Assembly (NCBI GenBank): GCA_964593455.1
Contig: CAZQHK010000001.1
Location: forward strand, 185,008 to 249,007
Source: CAZQHK01 sp964593455
GTDB lineage: Bacteria > Muiribacteriota > CAYSPT01
Length of the DNA stretch: 64,000 nucleotides
Direction of reading: 5' to 3'
This document shows positions 52,124 to 61,359 of the stretch, piece by piece. The notes beneath the pieces were generated by a model that had not been told where the DNA came from, made no database searches, and was given only the letters and a program-made list of their open reading frames with translations. Numbering within the stretch: the first letter of the stretch is position 1; each line of letters starts with the position of its first letter. The position numbers and the translations under genes are program-made.

Positions 52124-52248
52124 CCGTTCTCGGGGCAGGGTGAAAATCCCTACCGGCGGTGAGAGCCCGCGAGCTTTTCGTGATTCGAAAGGCTGATCCC
52201 GTGGAATTCGGGAGCCGACGGTAACAGTCCGGATGGGAGAGAACCGGT
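52124..52248 (+). promoter_or_regulatory. FMN riboswitch (RFN element)
   Basis: The conserved RFN sequence blocks are present in order: CTCGGGGCAGGGTGAAAATC, CCTACCGGCGGTGAGAGCCC, GCGAGC, CTGATCCCGTG, GAATTCGGGAGCCGACGGT and ACAGTCCGGATGGGAGAGAAC. They form the multi-helix FMN-binding aptamer closed by CCGTTCTC/GAGAACCGG. It precedes an intrinsic terminator and the ribD-ribE-ribBA-ribH operon, so FMN binding should stop transcription of riboflavin synthesis. This is one of the most secure calls in the window. Confidence 0.97.
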
Positions 52249-52259
52249 AAGATTTTGTG

Positions 52260-52288
52260 CCTCGGGATATGTTGTCCCGAGGTTTTTT
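52260..52288 (+). terminator. Intrinsic terminator of the FMN riboswitch
   Basis: CCTCGGGA (52260-52267) and TCCCGAGG (52275-52282) form an eight-base perfect stem with a seven-base loop, followed by six T. It lies directly after the aptamer and is the expression platform for transcription attenuation. Confidence 0.92.
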
Positions 52289-52501
52289 ATTTTGTCCGGG
52301 AAATATGAGGAGGTGTTCTACTGCGGCTCGCAACTGAACACAATTGCTGCGTTACGTTTGAAAAAGGTGCTCAATGTAGCTTCTGGCTACACCTCCGCTC
52401 CTTTTCCTGCACGTGCCTCGCATCCGCGCTCATGTGCTTTGCCTCGTTACGAAACCTCCTTATTATTACCGGACTTGAATTATGAACATAAATGGTGAAA
52501 C
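52289..52501 (+). other. Unexplained leader between riboswitch terminator and ribD
   Basis: A 213-base stretch with no recognised gene. It contains a strong SD-like AGGAGGTG (about 52308-52315) followed by a CTG-initiated frame of 54 codons (52321-52485) that is rich in Cys and Leu and not recognisable, and a small hairpin GTAGC-TTCTG-GCTAC near 52376-52390. A second regulatory element, leader peptide or mobile remnant are all possible. Confidence 0.4.
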
Positions 52502-53674
52502 ATGGGGAAGGGAAGTATGATGGACCACTTGGTTGATGAACGGTACATGAAACGGGCGCTCGCTTTGGCGGAGCGCGGCCGATTGTATGTCAGTCCCAAT
52601 CCCATGGTGGGCGCGGTGCTGGTCAAGGATGGCCGAGTGATCGGTGAAGGGTATCACCGGGCGTTTGGCAAGCCTCATGCCGAGGTGGAAGCCATCCGTG
52701 ACGCAGTAAACCGGGGCGAGTCTCCGGCCGCCGCCACCCTGTACGTTACCCTGGAACCCTGTTGTCACCACGGAAAGACACCGCCCTGCACCGAAGCGAT
52801 TGTTTCCGCCGGTATCGCCAGGGTCGTGTGCGCGTGTGCCGATCCCAACTCTTTGGTTAACGGGAAAGGATTTCGGTCTCTAGAGTCGGCCAGGGTGGAA
52901 TGCTGTAGGGGCATCCTGGATGATGAAACACACCGATTGAACGAAAAGTATTTCACTTATACCTCCACCGGTAACCCATTCGTGATGGTTAAGATTGCCG
53001 CCACTTTGGACGGTAAAGTAGCTTCTGCCGTTGGTCTGAGAACGCATATTACCGGCGAAAAATCACTCCGATATGTTCACCGGCTGCGCTCCGAATACGA
53101 TGCCATCATGGTTGGCAGCGGCACCGTCCTGACTGATAACCCGCGGCTCACCTGCCGGCAGGTAAAAGGAGGCAGACTACCGATCAGGGTGATAGTCAAT
53201 ACCCGCGGCGATCTATCGCCTGAATTCAAGGTTTTCGACAAAACCGACGGAGCCGGCCGGATACTGGTTACCACTAAGATAATTACAGATGCTGCTGTTG
53301 AAAATTTCACGAGCCGGGGAGTAAAAGTGGTGATAACGGGATCGAACGAGGGCCGGGTTGATCTTGAATCAACCTTGAAAGAGTTGGGCCGGTCCGGTAT
53401 CAGTTCGGTGCTGGCGGAAGCCGGACCGCGGCTTGCCGGAGCTCTCTTTAAACACTCTTTGGTGAACAAGGCTTGTTTTTGTCTGGCCCCCATGATCTTT
53501 GGAAGCGGGTCTGCTCTGCCGGCCTTAGACGGTGTATCCTTCGGCCTGCCCGGCCACCTGGAAGCACCGCATTTGACCGACATAAAAATCAGCCGATTCG
53601 GACACGATGTGGCCGTCGAGGGAAGAGTTATTTCCCAAAAGGTGAGGACGGAGAAGGTTGAAGAGATTCCGTAA
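52502..53674 (+). CDS. ribD: Riboflavin biosynthesis deaminase/reductase RibD
   Basis: A 390-residue bifunctional enzyme. The N-terminal deaminase has the zinc site HAE (residues 59-61) and PCCHHGKTPPC (86-96); the C-terminal reductase begins near residue 155 (NPFVMVKIAATLDGKVA, THITGEKS, MVGSGTVLTDNPRL). It carries out the two steps after GTP cyclohydrolase II in riboflavin synthesis. ATG 52502, 52517 and 52520 are possible starts; the SD-like AAGGGA favours the later ones slightly. First gene of the riboswitch-controlled operon. Confidence 0.95.
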   Translation: MGKGSMMDHLVDERYMKRALALAERGRLYVSPNPMVGAVLVKDGRVIGEGYHRAFGKPHAEVEAIRDAVNRGESPAAATLYVTLEPCCHHGKTPPCTEAIVSAGIARVVCACADPNSLVNGKGFRSLESARVECCRGILDDETHRLNEKYFTYTSTGNPFVMVKIAATLDGKVASAVGLRTHITGEKSLRYVHRLRSEYDAIMVGSGTVLTDNPRLTCRQVKGGRLPIRVIVNTRGDLSPEFKVFDKTDGAGRILVTTKIITDAAVENFTSRGVKVVITGSNEGRVDLESTLKELGRSGISSVLAEAGPRLAGALFKHSLVNKACFCLAPMIFGSGSALPALDGVSFGLPGHLEAPHLTDIKISRFGHDVAVEGRVISQKVRTEKVEEIP

Positions 53675-53680
53675 AGTTAG

Positions 53681-53984
53681 GAGTGTGGAAAGTAAGGTTG
53701 GAGATTTTGGGGATTGATATCGAATATATCCTAATTTCTATCTCATACCTCGCTTTCTACGCTCACTATTCAGAGGGTGGCTGGGAAGTAGAAACTCTCG
53801 CTACGGCACTGTGAACATTGAGACGGAACGGGAGCTGGGTGGTCCCGCCCTCAAGCAAGAAGTGTGGAAAGTAAAAGTGTGGAAAGGTGCCCCGGGCGAA
53901 GGCTTGTTAGTTTCGCCAGGAATGAGAGCGAACATTGAGACGGAACGGGAGCTGGGTGGTCCCGCCCTCAAGCAAGAAGTGTGG
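53681..53984. repeat. Dispersed intergenic repeat, copy C with tandem core units
   Basis: A structured repeat between ribD and ribE. An imperfect palindrome GAGTGTGGAAAGTAAGG (53681-53697) and CCTCGCTTTCTACGCTC (53748-53764) is followed by AGAGGGTGG and two tandem core units starting AACATTGAGACGGAACGGG at 53814 and 53931 (117-base period), each with CTGGGTGGTCCCGCCCTC and AAGTGTGG. It runs into the scaffold gap, which probably reflects collapse of further copies. After the gap the sequence resumes with AAAGTAAGG. Confidence 0.7.
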
Positions 53985-54084
53985 NNNNNNNNNNNNNNNN
54001 NNNNNNNNNNNNNNNNNNNNNNNNNNNNNNNNNNNNNNNNNNNNNNNNNNNNNNNNNNNNNNNNNNNNNNNNNNNNNNNNNNNN
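53985..54084. other. Scaffold gap of 100 N
   Basis: Exactly 100 N placed inside the repeat array between ribD and ribE; the true length is unknown. Confidence 0.99.
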
Positions 54085-54105
54085 AAAGTAAGGGGATAGA
54101 TTCGT

Positions 54106-54798
54106 ATGTTTACCGGTATCGTTGAGACCATGGGTACGGTCGTTACCATAGAGAAAACCGGCGGCGGCAGTAACGCTTCGCGCCGCCTGCGCCTTGCCGG
54201 TCACCTGTCGGGAGAACCGCTCGTTTTGGGCGAAAGCATCGCGGTTGACGGCGTGTGTCAGACGGTGACGGAAGTGTATCCCGACGGGTTCGGAGTGGAA
54301 GTTATGGAGCGTACCGTGGAGCTTACTACCTTCGCTGATCTTAGACCGGGACGGGTGGTGAACCTGGAACGGGCGCTCACGCTCGGTTCGCGACTGGGCG
54401 GTCACCTCGTTACCGGGCACGTGGACGGGCTCGGTAAAGTGAGCACCGTTCAAAAACTACCTGGTTCCACCCTGGTACGGATTACCGTGCCAGATGCGGT
54501 CGGGGTGTTGTGTGTTCCCAGGGGCTCTATTACCGTTTCCGGCGTTTCTCTGACCATCGCCGGGCTGGGCAAAGACTGGATCGAAGTGTCCCTGGCGGGT
54601 ACGACCTGGGCTGTTACTACGTTGAAAACAATTTCACCCGGCACCCGTGTCAACCTGGAGACCGACATCATCGGTAAATACGTGAAAAAATTTCTTTCAG
54701 CCCTGTCCGCCGGGCATCCCGGAAAACGCAATGACGCCGGCCAGAGCGCAGCTGATAAAAAGTACATGAAACTGTTGCAGGAAGAAGGATTTATTTAA
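54106..54798 (+). CDS. ribE: Riboflavin synthase alpha chain
   Basis: A 230-residue riboflavin synthase with two lumazine-binding barrel repeats: MFTGIVETMGTV...ESIAVDGVCQTVTEV, then LGGHLVTGHVDGLGKV...GSITVSGVSLTI. It dismutates two 6,7-dimethyl-8-ribityllumazine molecules to riboflavin and an aminopyrimidine. The start ATG 54106 follows AAGTAAGGGG in the repeat tail, which may serve as SD. It belongs to the rib operon, separated from ribD by the repeat and gap. Confidence 0.95.
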   Translation: MFTGIVETMGTVVTIEKTGGGSNASRRLRLAGHLSGEPLVLGESIAVDGVCQTVTEVYPDGFGVEVMERTVELTTFADLRPGRVVNLERALTLGSRLGGHLVTGHVDGLGKVSTVQKLPGSTLVRITVPDAVGVLCVPRGSITVSGVSLTIAGLGKDWIEVSLAGTTWAVTTLKTISPGTRVNLETDIIGKYVKKFLSALSAGHPGKRNDAGQSAADKKYMKLLQEEGFI

Positions 54799-54865
54799 TC
54801 CGAATAATTCAGCTGAATGCAGATAGATTTGTGAATTACTCGGGGAAAATAAGGAGGGAAAAACA

Positions 54866-56086
54866 GTGAGTTGTGGTAATGAAGTGTTTCCTACTTCGGT
54901 AGAATGTGCCCTGGAGGAGCTCCGGGCCGGGAAATTCGTGGTGGTGGTTGACGACGAGGGTCGGGAGAATGAAGGTGACCTGGTAATTGCCGCCGAGAAG
55001 GTGACGTCGAAATCCATCACATTCATGGCCAAGAACGGGAGCGGGTTAATCTGTATGCCCAGCGAAGGGGCTCGGCTCGATGAGCTCGGCATCCCCCGTA
55101 TGGTGAAACGCGGGAACGAAAAACACGGGACTGATTTCGCCGTCTCCATCGGCGCAAAAAAGAAGATTAGCACCGGGATATCAGCTCGTGACCGGGCCAT
55201 GACGGTCAAGACTTTCATCGATCCGAACACCGTACCTGACGACATTTCCATGCCCGGGCACGTGTTCCCCCTCAGGGCCCGGCCCGGGGGTGTGCTGGAA
55301 CGCACAGGACATACGGAAGCGGCAGTGGATATGGCCCGGTTGGCGGGATTCTACCCGGCCGGGGTGATCTGTGAGATTATGAAAGATGACGGCACCATGG
55401 CCCGGCGGCCGAGTCTCATCAAGTTTTGTCAAAAACACGGGTTACGGCTGGTCACCATCAAAGATCTGGTGAAGTACCGGTTGGAACGGGATTGCCTGAT
55501 AGAAAAAGTGGTTGAAGTCGAGCTTCCCAGCCGGTTCGGTAAATTCTATCTGCAGGCATTCGAGGATACCATTGACCGGAAGGTCCACCTGGCCTTGATC
55601 CGGGGTAAAATCAGTCCGAAAAAACCGGTGTTAGTGCGGGTGCACTCCGAGTGTCTTACGGGAGACATCCTGGGTTCGCTCCGTTGTGATTGTCGTGACC
55701 AGTTGGAAGCGGCCATCAGCAAGATAGGCCGCTCGCATTCCGGAGTGTTTCTGTATATGCGGCAGGAAGGACGGGGTATCGGCCTGGTGAACAAGCTAAA
55801 AGCCTACGCCCTGCAGGAGAGGGGCTTTGATACAGTTGAGGCCAACAAGCATCTGGGATTCGATCCCGACCTGAGAGATTATGGTATCGGGGCGCAGATC
55901 CTCTTCCACCTGGGAGTGCGAAAAATCAAGCTCATCACCAATAATCCGCGTAAAATAGTCGGCCTGAGCGGTTACGGGTTGGAAGTGGTGAAACGGATAT
56001 CGCTGGAAGTCGAACCATGCCGGACGAACGTGAACTATCTTCGAGCTAAAAAGAGCAAGCTCGGACATATTCTGACGAACGTATGA
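54866..56086 (+). CDS. ribBA: Bifunctional DHBP synthase / GTP cyclohydrolase II RibBA
   Basis: A 406-residue fused enzyme. The N-terminal 3,4-dihydroxy-2-butanone-4-phosphate synthase has DDEGRENEGDLVIAAE (about residues 28-43) and the TGHTEAAVDMARLAG stretch. The C-terminal GTP cyclohydrolase II has the zinc site in HSECLTGDILGSLRCDC and the loop MRQEGRGIGLVNKLKAY. It provides both precursors of lumazine. GTG 54866 has SD AAGGAGGG. The stop region overlaps the ribH leader. Confidence 0.96.
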   Translation: MSCGNEVFPTSVECALEELRAGKFVVVVDDEGRENEGDLVIAAEKVTSKSITFMAKNGSGLICMPSEGARLDELGIPRMVKRGNEKHGTDFAVSIGAKKKISTGISARDRAMTVKTFIDPNTVPDDISMPGHVFPLRARPGGVLERTGHTEAAVDMARLAGFYPAGVICEIMKDDGTMARRPSLIKFCQKHGLRLVTIKDLVKYRLERDCLIEKVVEVELPSRFGKFYLQAFEDTIDRKVHLALIRGKISPKKPVLVRVHSECLTGDILGSLRCDCRDQLEAAISKIGRSHSGVFLYMRQEGRGIGLVNKLKAYALQERGFDTVEANKHLGFDPDLRDYGIGAQILFHLGVRKIKLITNNPRKIVGLSGYGLEVVKRISLEVEPCRTNVNYLRAKKSKLGHILTNV

Positions 56087-56109
56087 ACAGGGAGAGGAGC
56101 ATTTTAGCC

Positions 56110-56583
56110 ATGACAACTACCATTAACACAATTGAAGGGAACCTGTTGGGAGAAGGCCTGAAAATCGGTATCGTCGTTGGACGCTTCAACGACTTCATCA
56201 CCCGGCGACTGCTGGACGGAGCATTGGACGAGCTAACCCGCCACGGCGTAAAGAAAAACGATATTACCGTGGCGCGGGTCCCCGGATCTTTCGAGATACC
56301 TGCGGTCACCCGCAAGATGGCCTTGGCCGGAAAATACGACGGCGTTATTGCCCTGGGTGCGGTTATCCGCGGGGGGACGCCGCATTTCGAGTATATCGCG
56401 GCCGAAGCGACCAAAGGGGTGGCTCAGGTTGCCATGTCCAGTGATATCCCGGTGGTGTTCGGAGTACTGACCTGCAACACTGTGGAAGAAGCCATCGAAC
56501 GGGCCGGCACAAAATCCGGCAACAAGGGTTCCGATGCCGCCCGATCCGCCTTGGAAATGGCCAACCTGTACCGGTCATTGTAG
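56110..56583 (+). CDS. ribH: 6,7-dimethyl-8-ribityllumazine synthase
   Basis: A 157-residue lumazine synthase, the normal length. Motifs are VVGRFNDFITRRLLDGA, VPGSFEIPAV, GAVIRGGTPHFEY and the C-terminal GTKSGNKG. It condenses the RibD/RibBA products and usually forms an icosahedral shell or pentamers. SD GAGAGGAG favours ATG 56110; the ATG at 56083 overlaps the ribBA stop but has no SD. Last gene of the operon. Confidence 0.95.
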   Translation: MTTTINTIEGNLLGEGLKIGIVVGRFNDFITRRLLDGALDELTRHGVKKNDITVARVPGSFEIPAVTRKMALAGKYDGVIALGAVIRGGTPHFEYIAAEATKGVAQVAMSSDIPVVFGVLTCNTVEEAIERAGTKSGNKGSDAARSALEMANLYRSL

Positions 56584-56624
56584 CAAAGTTTACAAATAGA
56601 TATACATCACTAGTTGGTGGCAGG

Positions 56625-56666
56625 GCCGGCAGATTTCTTTACCATGAAGAGTTTCTGCCGGCTTTT
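56625..56666 (+). terminator. Rho-independent terminator of the riboflavin operon
   Basis: GCCGGCAGA (56625-56633) pairs with TCTGCCGGC (56654-56662) around a 20-base loop, followed by TTTT. It lies 42 bases after the ribH stop. Confidence 0.75.
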
Positions 56667-56883
56667 CTATGTCCCCTATATTTTTTCCGTGGAAAGCAGA
56701 GACTTTCAAACATAAGTGTGGAAATGTGATACGCGAAGTGTGACTATGTTTAATAACGTTTTACGTGATTTATAACTGCAATTGTAAATATTAAAGAGTA
56801 TTGTTTAAAGTTTGGAGAAAAAAAAGCAAAGTGAAGCTGTGCTGAGGAAATGAAAATGTGAGAAAAATCACCTGTTTGTTTCC

Positions 56884-56912
56884 TTGACAAACAGCACTCA
56901 GGGAGGTATTCT
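56884..56912 (+). promoter_or_regulatory. Candidate promoter of the giant lipoprotein gene
   Basis: TTGACA (56884-56889), a 17-base spacer and TATTCT (56907-56912). The leader is about 140 bases and contains GCGCATGCGC (56994-57003) in a run of alternating purine/pyrimidine. The rest of the 473-base gap upstream is A/T-rich and holds weak pieces similar to the intergenic repeat (AAGTGTGGAAA near 56716). Confidence 0.5.
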
Positions 56913-57056
56913 TTCGCTGTTTAACGCTTGTATTAATAGATTTATATGTTGGGGGTAGAGGAAGCTCTGCGCCCTGTTTGTACTGTCGAGCGTGCGCATG
57001 CGCGCCCGCGAAACACCTAAACATACATTACTATGCACGTATCTCGAGGGAGGGAT

Positions 57057-60000
57057 ATGCAGGTGAAGAAAGTATTACGCAATAAGATTCGATTCGCTTT
57101 AATGTCGGTTTTGATCATGGCAACTCTCGGTACCGTCGGTCTGGTTATCTGGGGCTGCGGTGGCGGTGGCGGCGGTTCTCTTCCAGGTTTCGTCAAGGAA
57201 ACGGGCACGCTTTCGGGTAAAGTGGCCCTGCCCGGTAACGCCGATCCGTCGGGCTCCATCGTCATCGCCACCAGGATGACTGCAGACGGCACACAGCCGG
57301 CCCGGGCGGTAAAACCCAAGGCCGGCCGGATGCTGGACCTGAAAGCCAACGATGACGGCGGAAGTTACATCACGGCTGCCGACAGCGGCGGCGTTTACAC
57401 CTTTACCGACGTGGAGAAAGGCACTTACTTTGTGGTGGCCACTAAGGGCATATACCGCTCGTCGCAGACAGCGAAGGTGGAATCTAAAGCCGCCACTATC
57501 GTCGACCTGGCCCTCACTCCTACGGGAAGCATCAAAGGGCAGGTGCTGCTCTCCGGGACAGACTCAACAGGCGACTTTTCCGGTACCCTGGCCATGGTGA
57601 TTGGCACCAGTTACGTGGCCGCCACCGATTCGAGCGGGTTTTTCACCCTCACCCAGGTCCCGGTGGGAACGGGCTACCAGTTGATGTTCACCCGGCCCGG
57701 GTACGAGCTTGGCCGCTACCCGTCCGGAGTGACCGTCAACGCGGCTGTTACCAACAATTTGACCGTTTTCAGCCTGATCATGGACTCCACCGAACGGGGT
57801 GCTCTCGAAGGATACGCCTACCGGCAGGTAGAAGCAGGAGAAACCGCGAACCACGAGGGTATCCTGGTGGCGGTGATGGGCACCCAATACCTGGCGGTGA
57901 CCGACAGCGACGGAGCCTGGAAAATTATCGACGTGCCCGCAGGTACCTGGACCGTTGGTTTCGGCGACCTGGGCCAGGGCGTTGACGAACACCACCTGAC
58001 GATAGACGATGTCATCGTTACCGCCGACACTACCACCACCATGGATCCCGTTACCCTTCAACCCACCGGTATCACTGGTACGGTAACGGTTTCAGGCGGG
58101 GACCCAGCCATGGGAGCCATGGTCCAGATACAGGAACTCGGCCGGGAAGGATTCGCTATCGCCGACTCTTCGGGTGATTACGAGATATTGGGGATCGAAC
58201 CCGGCACCTACACCGTGCTGGCTCTCTTATCCGGTTACCAGGCGGAAGTGAAGACGGCCGTCACCGTCGCCCAGGGAACGGTAACGCCGGTTGATTTCGC
58301 ACTTAGCGCCGGGGACGCTATGGTTGACGCCGGTACCCTGTCCGGCACCGTCAGCGTGACCGACGGCGGACCGCAGCTAAACGGCGGCACTTCACCTGCT
58401 GTTGTTACCGGCTACCCGCTCGAGCAGGCCTATGTCCAGGTGCTTGGCACCAATTACATCGCGGTGACCGACAGGCAGGGGTTGTTTTCCTTTAAGATAC
58501 CTAAAGGCACATACGACGTGCTGGTGGAGTCGGACCACGATGGTTTGGAAGCCGAACAGTTCCACGAGGCAGTCGTTATAACCAAAGGCGAGACCACCAC
58601 GCTCGACACCGATTTCTACGATGACGAACATCCGCATGTCTTTGGCATGATGGGTATCTCCGATATCCGGGAAGACGAGGTTGAAGACGCTCCCGTTATG
58701 CGGGTCTTCTTCAGCGCGGCGGAAGACGTATCTGCTCCCGTTACCTACGGAATCTTCTACAACACCGGTCTTGCCTGGGACCAGGACAACTGGGCGAACA
58801 ATCAGATTATCCCGGTGATAGAGACCGCCGCCGGTGTGCCCGAGGGTGAGGAGGACGTCCGTTACTACGATGTCACCGGTCTTGACCTGGGCGTGGAATA
58901 CGTTTTCGGTGTCCGCGCCGACGACACCTGGGGCAACATTACCTTCAACGACATGACGCTCATCGGCAAGCTCACCGGTGGCGCCGACCTTTTCCCTCCC
59001 GTCTGGGAGGACGAGTTCAGGCAGGGTGTCCAGGCTGCTTACTCCGAGGGCCCGGGTAATGCCGTGGCGGTGGAGTTTGATTACGCTACCGACGAGTATG
59101 ACGAAGCCCCTCTTTCAAGTGATCCTGTGATCTACCGGATCTACTTTGCTCAAACAGACGACTGGGATTTTGCCGACTGGTCAAACAACAATGTTCGCGT
59201 TTTCTCCGGCGATATGCTCGACTCCGGTTCATATTACGGCAACAAAGTGGTTATTTCCGGGCTTGAATCCGGAGTTTCCTACACCTTCGGGGTGCGGGCC
59301 AGCGATTCAGCTTCCGATCCCAACGAAGAAGATAATGAAAATATCCGTATTGCCACGCCTGACGAAGCCCCCGATTCCGACGGCGACGGCGTACCTGACC
59401 ACGAAGACGACACTCCAGATGATGCCACTGTGGCCACTCCGCCATCAGCTACCGGTACCGGCCAGGTTAAAATGGGCGTTGCTGGTTCAAGCGGTGCCAA
59501 GCTCTCCGCAGTCAAACCGGTAGCGGACACCGACCAGGAGGTTGTACAGGATAATAAACCGGCAGATGTTGAGTTTCCCGACGGCCTGGTGCAGTTCGAA
59601 GTGGCCGACATAGTGCAGGGTGAGACGGTCCAGATCACCATGGGCTGGCCGACCCCGTTCAAGCCGGGTGCCAAGTATTACAAAGTTGACGACCAGGGAT
59701 TCCACGAGTACCCCCACGCCGAGTTTGATTATATTGCCAACACCGTCACCCTGACCCTCACCGACGGCGGCGACGGCGACGGCGACGGCACCGTTAACGG
59801 TGTCATCGACGACCCCGGAGCGGTAGGCGCCCCGACGGTAGAAGCGTCCGCCGTAGCCGAGATCGCACCCAACCGGGTGGCTCCCGGCGCCACTGCACAA
59901 GAGTTTATCGTTCACTACACAAGCACGGGTGAACTTTCAGTTATCTATGTTACCTTCCCGTCCGGGGCCGGCTGGAGTACACCGTCTGTCGGTTCGGTGT

Positions 60001-61258
60001 CTTTTGGCGAAACAGAATTGACCACCGGTTACACGGTTAACCGGGATGCGGGATATTTCGATATTTCATTTAGTCCGGTTGCTCCGGCGGAAATACCGGT
60101 GTCGGTCGTATTTACTTGCGACACGCCGGCTAATGTACAAGACCCGGCAGAAATTCTAGCTGAATTTGAAGGCAGTGACAGTGTTAAGCACGAGGCCGCA
60201 TCCGGGGACGTCACCGGCGATGGCAAGGGGTCCCTCAAGATGGAAGTGGCCGCCACCGCCGACCTTGATCTCGCGAAGAGCGTGGACAACGCCAGCCCGA
60301 CCGTCGATGACGAAATTACCTTCACTCTCACATTGCTCAACAACGGTCCCGACCAGGCAACCGGCGTGACTGTTACCGATTCGCTTCCCACCGGTTTGAC
60401 CTATGCCAGTGACAATAGCAGCGGATCGTACGATTCCTCCTCCGGCATCTGGACCGTGGGCACGCTGGCTGCTTCTGCTTCTGCTTCTGCTACCCTGAAT
60501 ATTACCGCCACCGCCGATAGTGAAGGCGACATCACCAACGCCGCCGCCATCACCGCTTCAGGAGCGAAAGACCCGGATCTGTCCAACAACACCGCCAGTG
60601 CTACGGTTACCCCGACCGCCGCAGCACCGGCCGCCAAAGGTGTGGCGGAGCTGGTCCCGAACACCATCGGTGCCGGTCTCACCGCTCAGACCTTCAGCCT
60701 GTTCTTCAAGCCCAACCTGGCTATTGATGATAATCTCGACCAGATCAGTTTAGGTATACCTACATCCCAGCCTGGGTGGGGAGCTCTCATAGTTACGGCG
60801 TATAAGCTAAATGGTATTCCATATACAGTTGGGACAGATTACTCGCTGCAGGCACCGAAAAACGCTGAGTTTCTCATAACCATGTTGACATCGTCTCTGA
60901 CTGCGGAAGATAATGGATCGGTCTTCGAGGTCCAGTTCACTGCTAACACTCCGGCCACCGCCCAGTCCGCGGCCACATGTCAGGTAGACTTTGGCGACGC
61001 CACTGGGTATTACTCGCTTGTTGCCGGCGATGCCGACCCGACAAACGGCCAGGGAAGTCTGGATATTGAGGTTACCGCCGCGCCTTCGACGGGCTCGGGT
61101 AGCATCAGCGGTACGGTTATCAACGCAGCTACTGAGAACCCGATCGTTGGGGCCACGGTCGAGCTGTGGGTTGATGGTCTGAACGATACGTGGGACGGTG
61201 CCGCCGGTGACGATCATCCGGTCGGTAAGGTCCAGACGTTCACTGGCGGTCTCTACGT
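57057..61258 (+). CDS. Giant surface lipoprotein, N-terminal part (to scaffold gap)
   Basis: The N-terminal 1400 residues of a very large protein. A lipoprotein signal ends in VIWGCGGGGGG. It continues with several carboxypeptidase-regulatory-like domains (GTLSGKVALPG, GSIKGQVLLSG, GITGTVTVSGG, GTLSGTVSVTDG), fibronectin-like segments, a thrombospondin type 3-like DSDGDGVPDHEDD, a DUF11-type domain (FTLTLLNNGPDQATGVTVTDSLPTGL) and the start of another repeat at 61098. The start is ATG 57057 or GTG 57063, both behind GAGGGAGG. The frame is open up to the N gap; an apparent stop after it is an artefact of the placeholder length. Probably surface-exposed, with adhesin-like architecture. Confidence 0.85.
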
Positions 61259-61358
61259 NNNNNNNNNNNNNNNNNNNNNNNNNNNNNNNNNNNNNNNNNN
61301 NNNNNNNNNNNNNNNNNNNNNNNNNNNNNNNNNNNNNNNNNNNNNNNNNNNNNNNNNN
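61259..61358. other. Scaffold gap of 100 N in the lipoprotein gene
   Basis: Exactly 100 N flanked on both sides by nearly the same 100-base sequence (CTGTGGGTTGATGGTCTGAA...), so the assembly broke at a repeat. The reading frame differs across it by one base, showing that 100 is not the true length. Confidence 0.99.
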
Positions 61359-61359
61359 C

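Noticed and set aside
52321..52485. CTG-initiated 54-codon leader as a confident gene
   Set aside because: No recognisable family or conservation evidence; kept only as part of an unexplained leader.
53814..53984. Two tandem 117-base units as a CRISPR array
   Set aside because: Only two units, no short repeat-spacer pattern, no cas genes, and the same core occurs in other intergenic regions.
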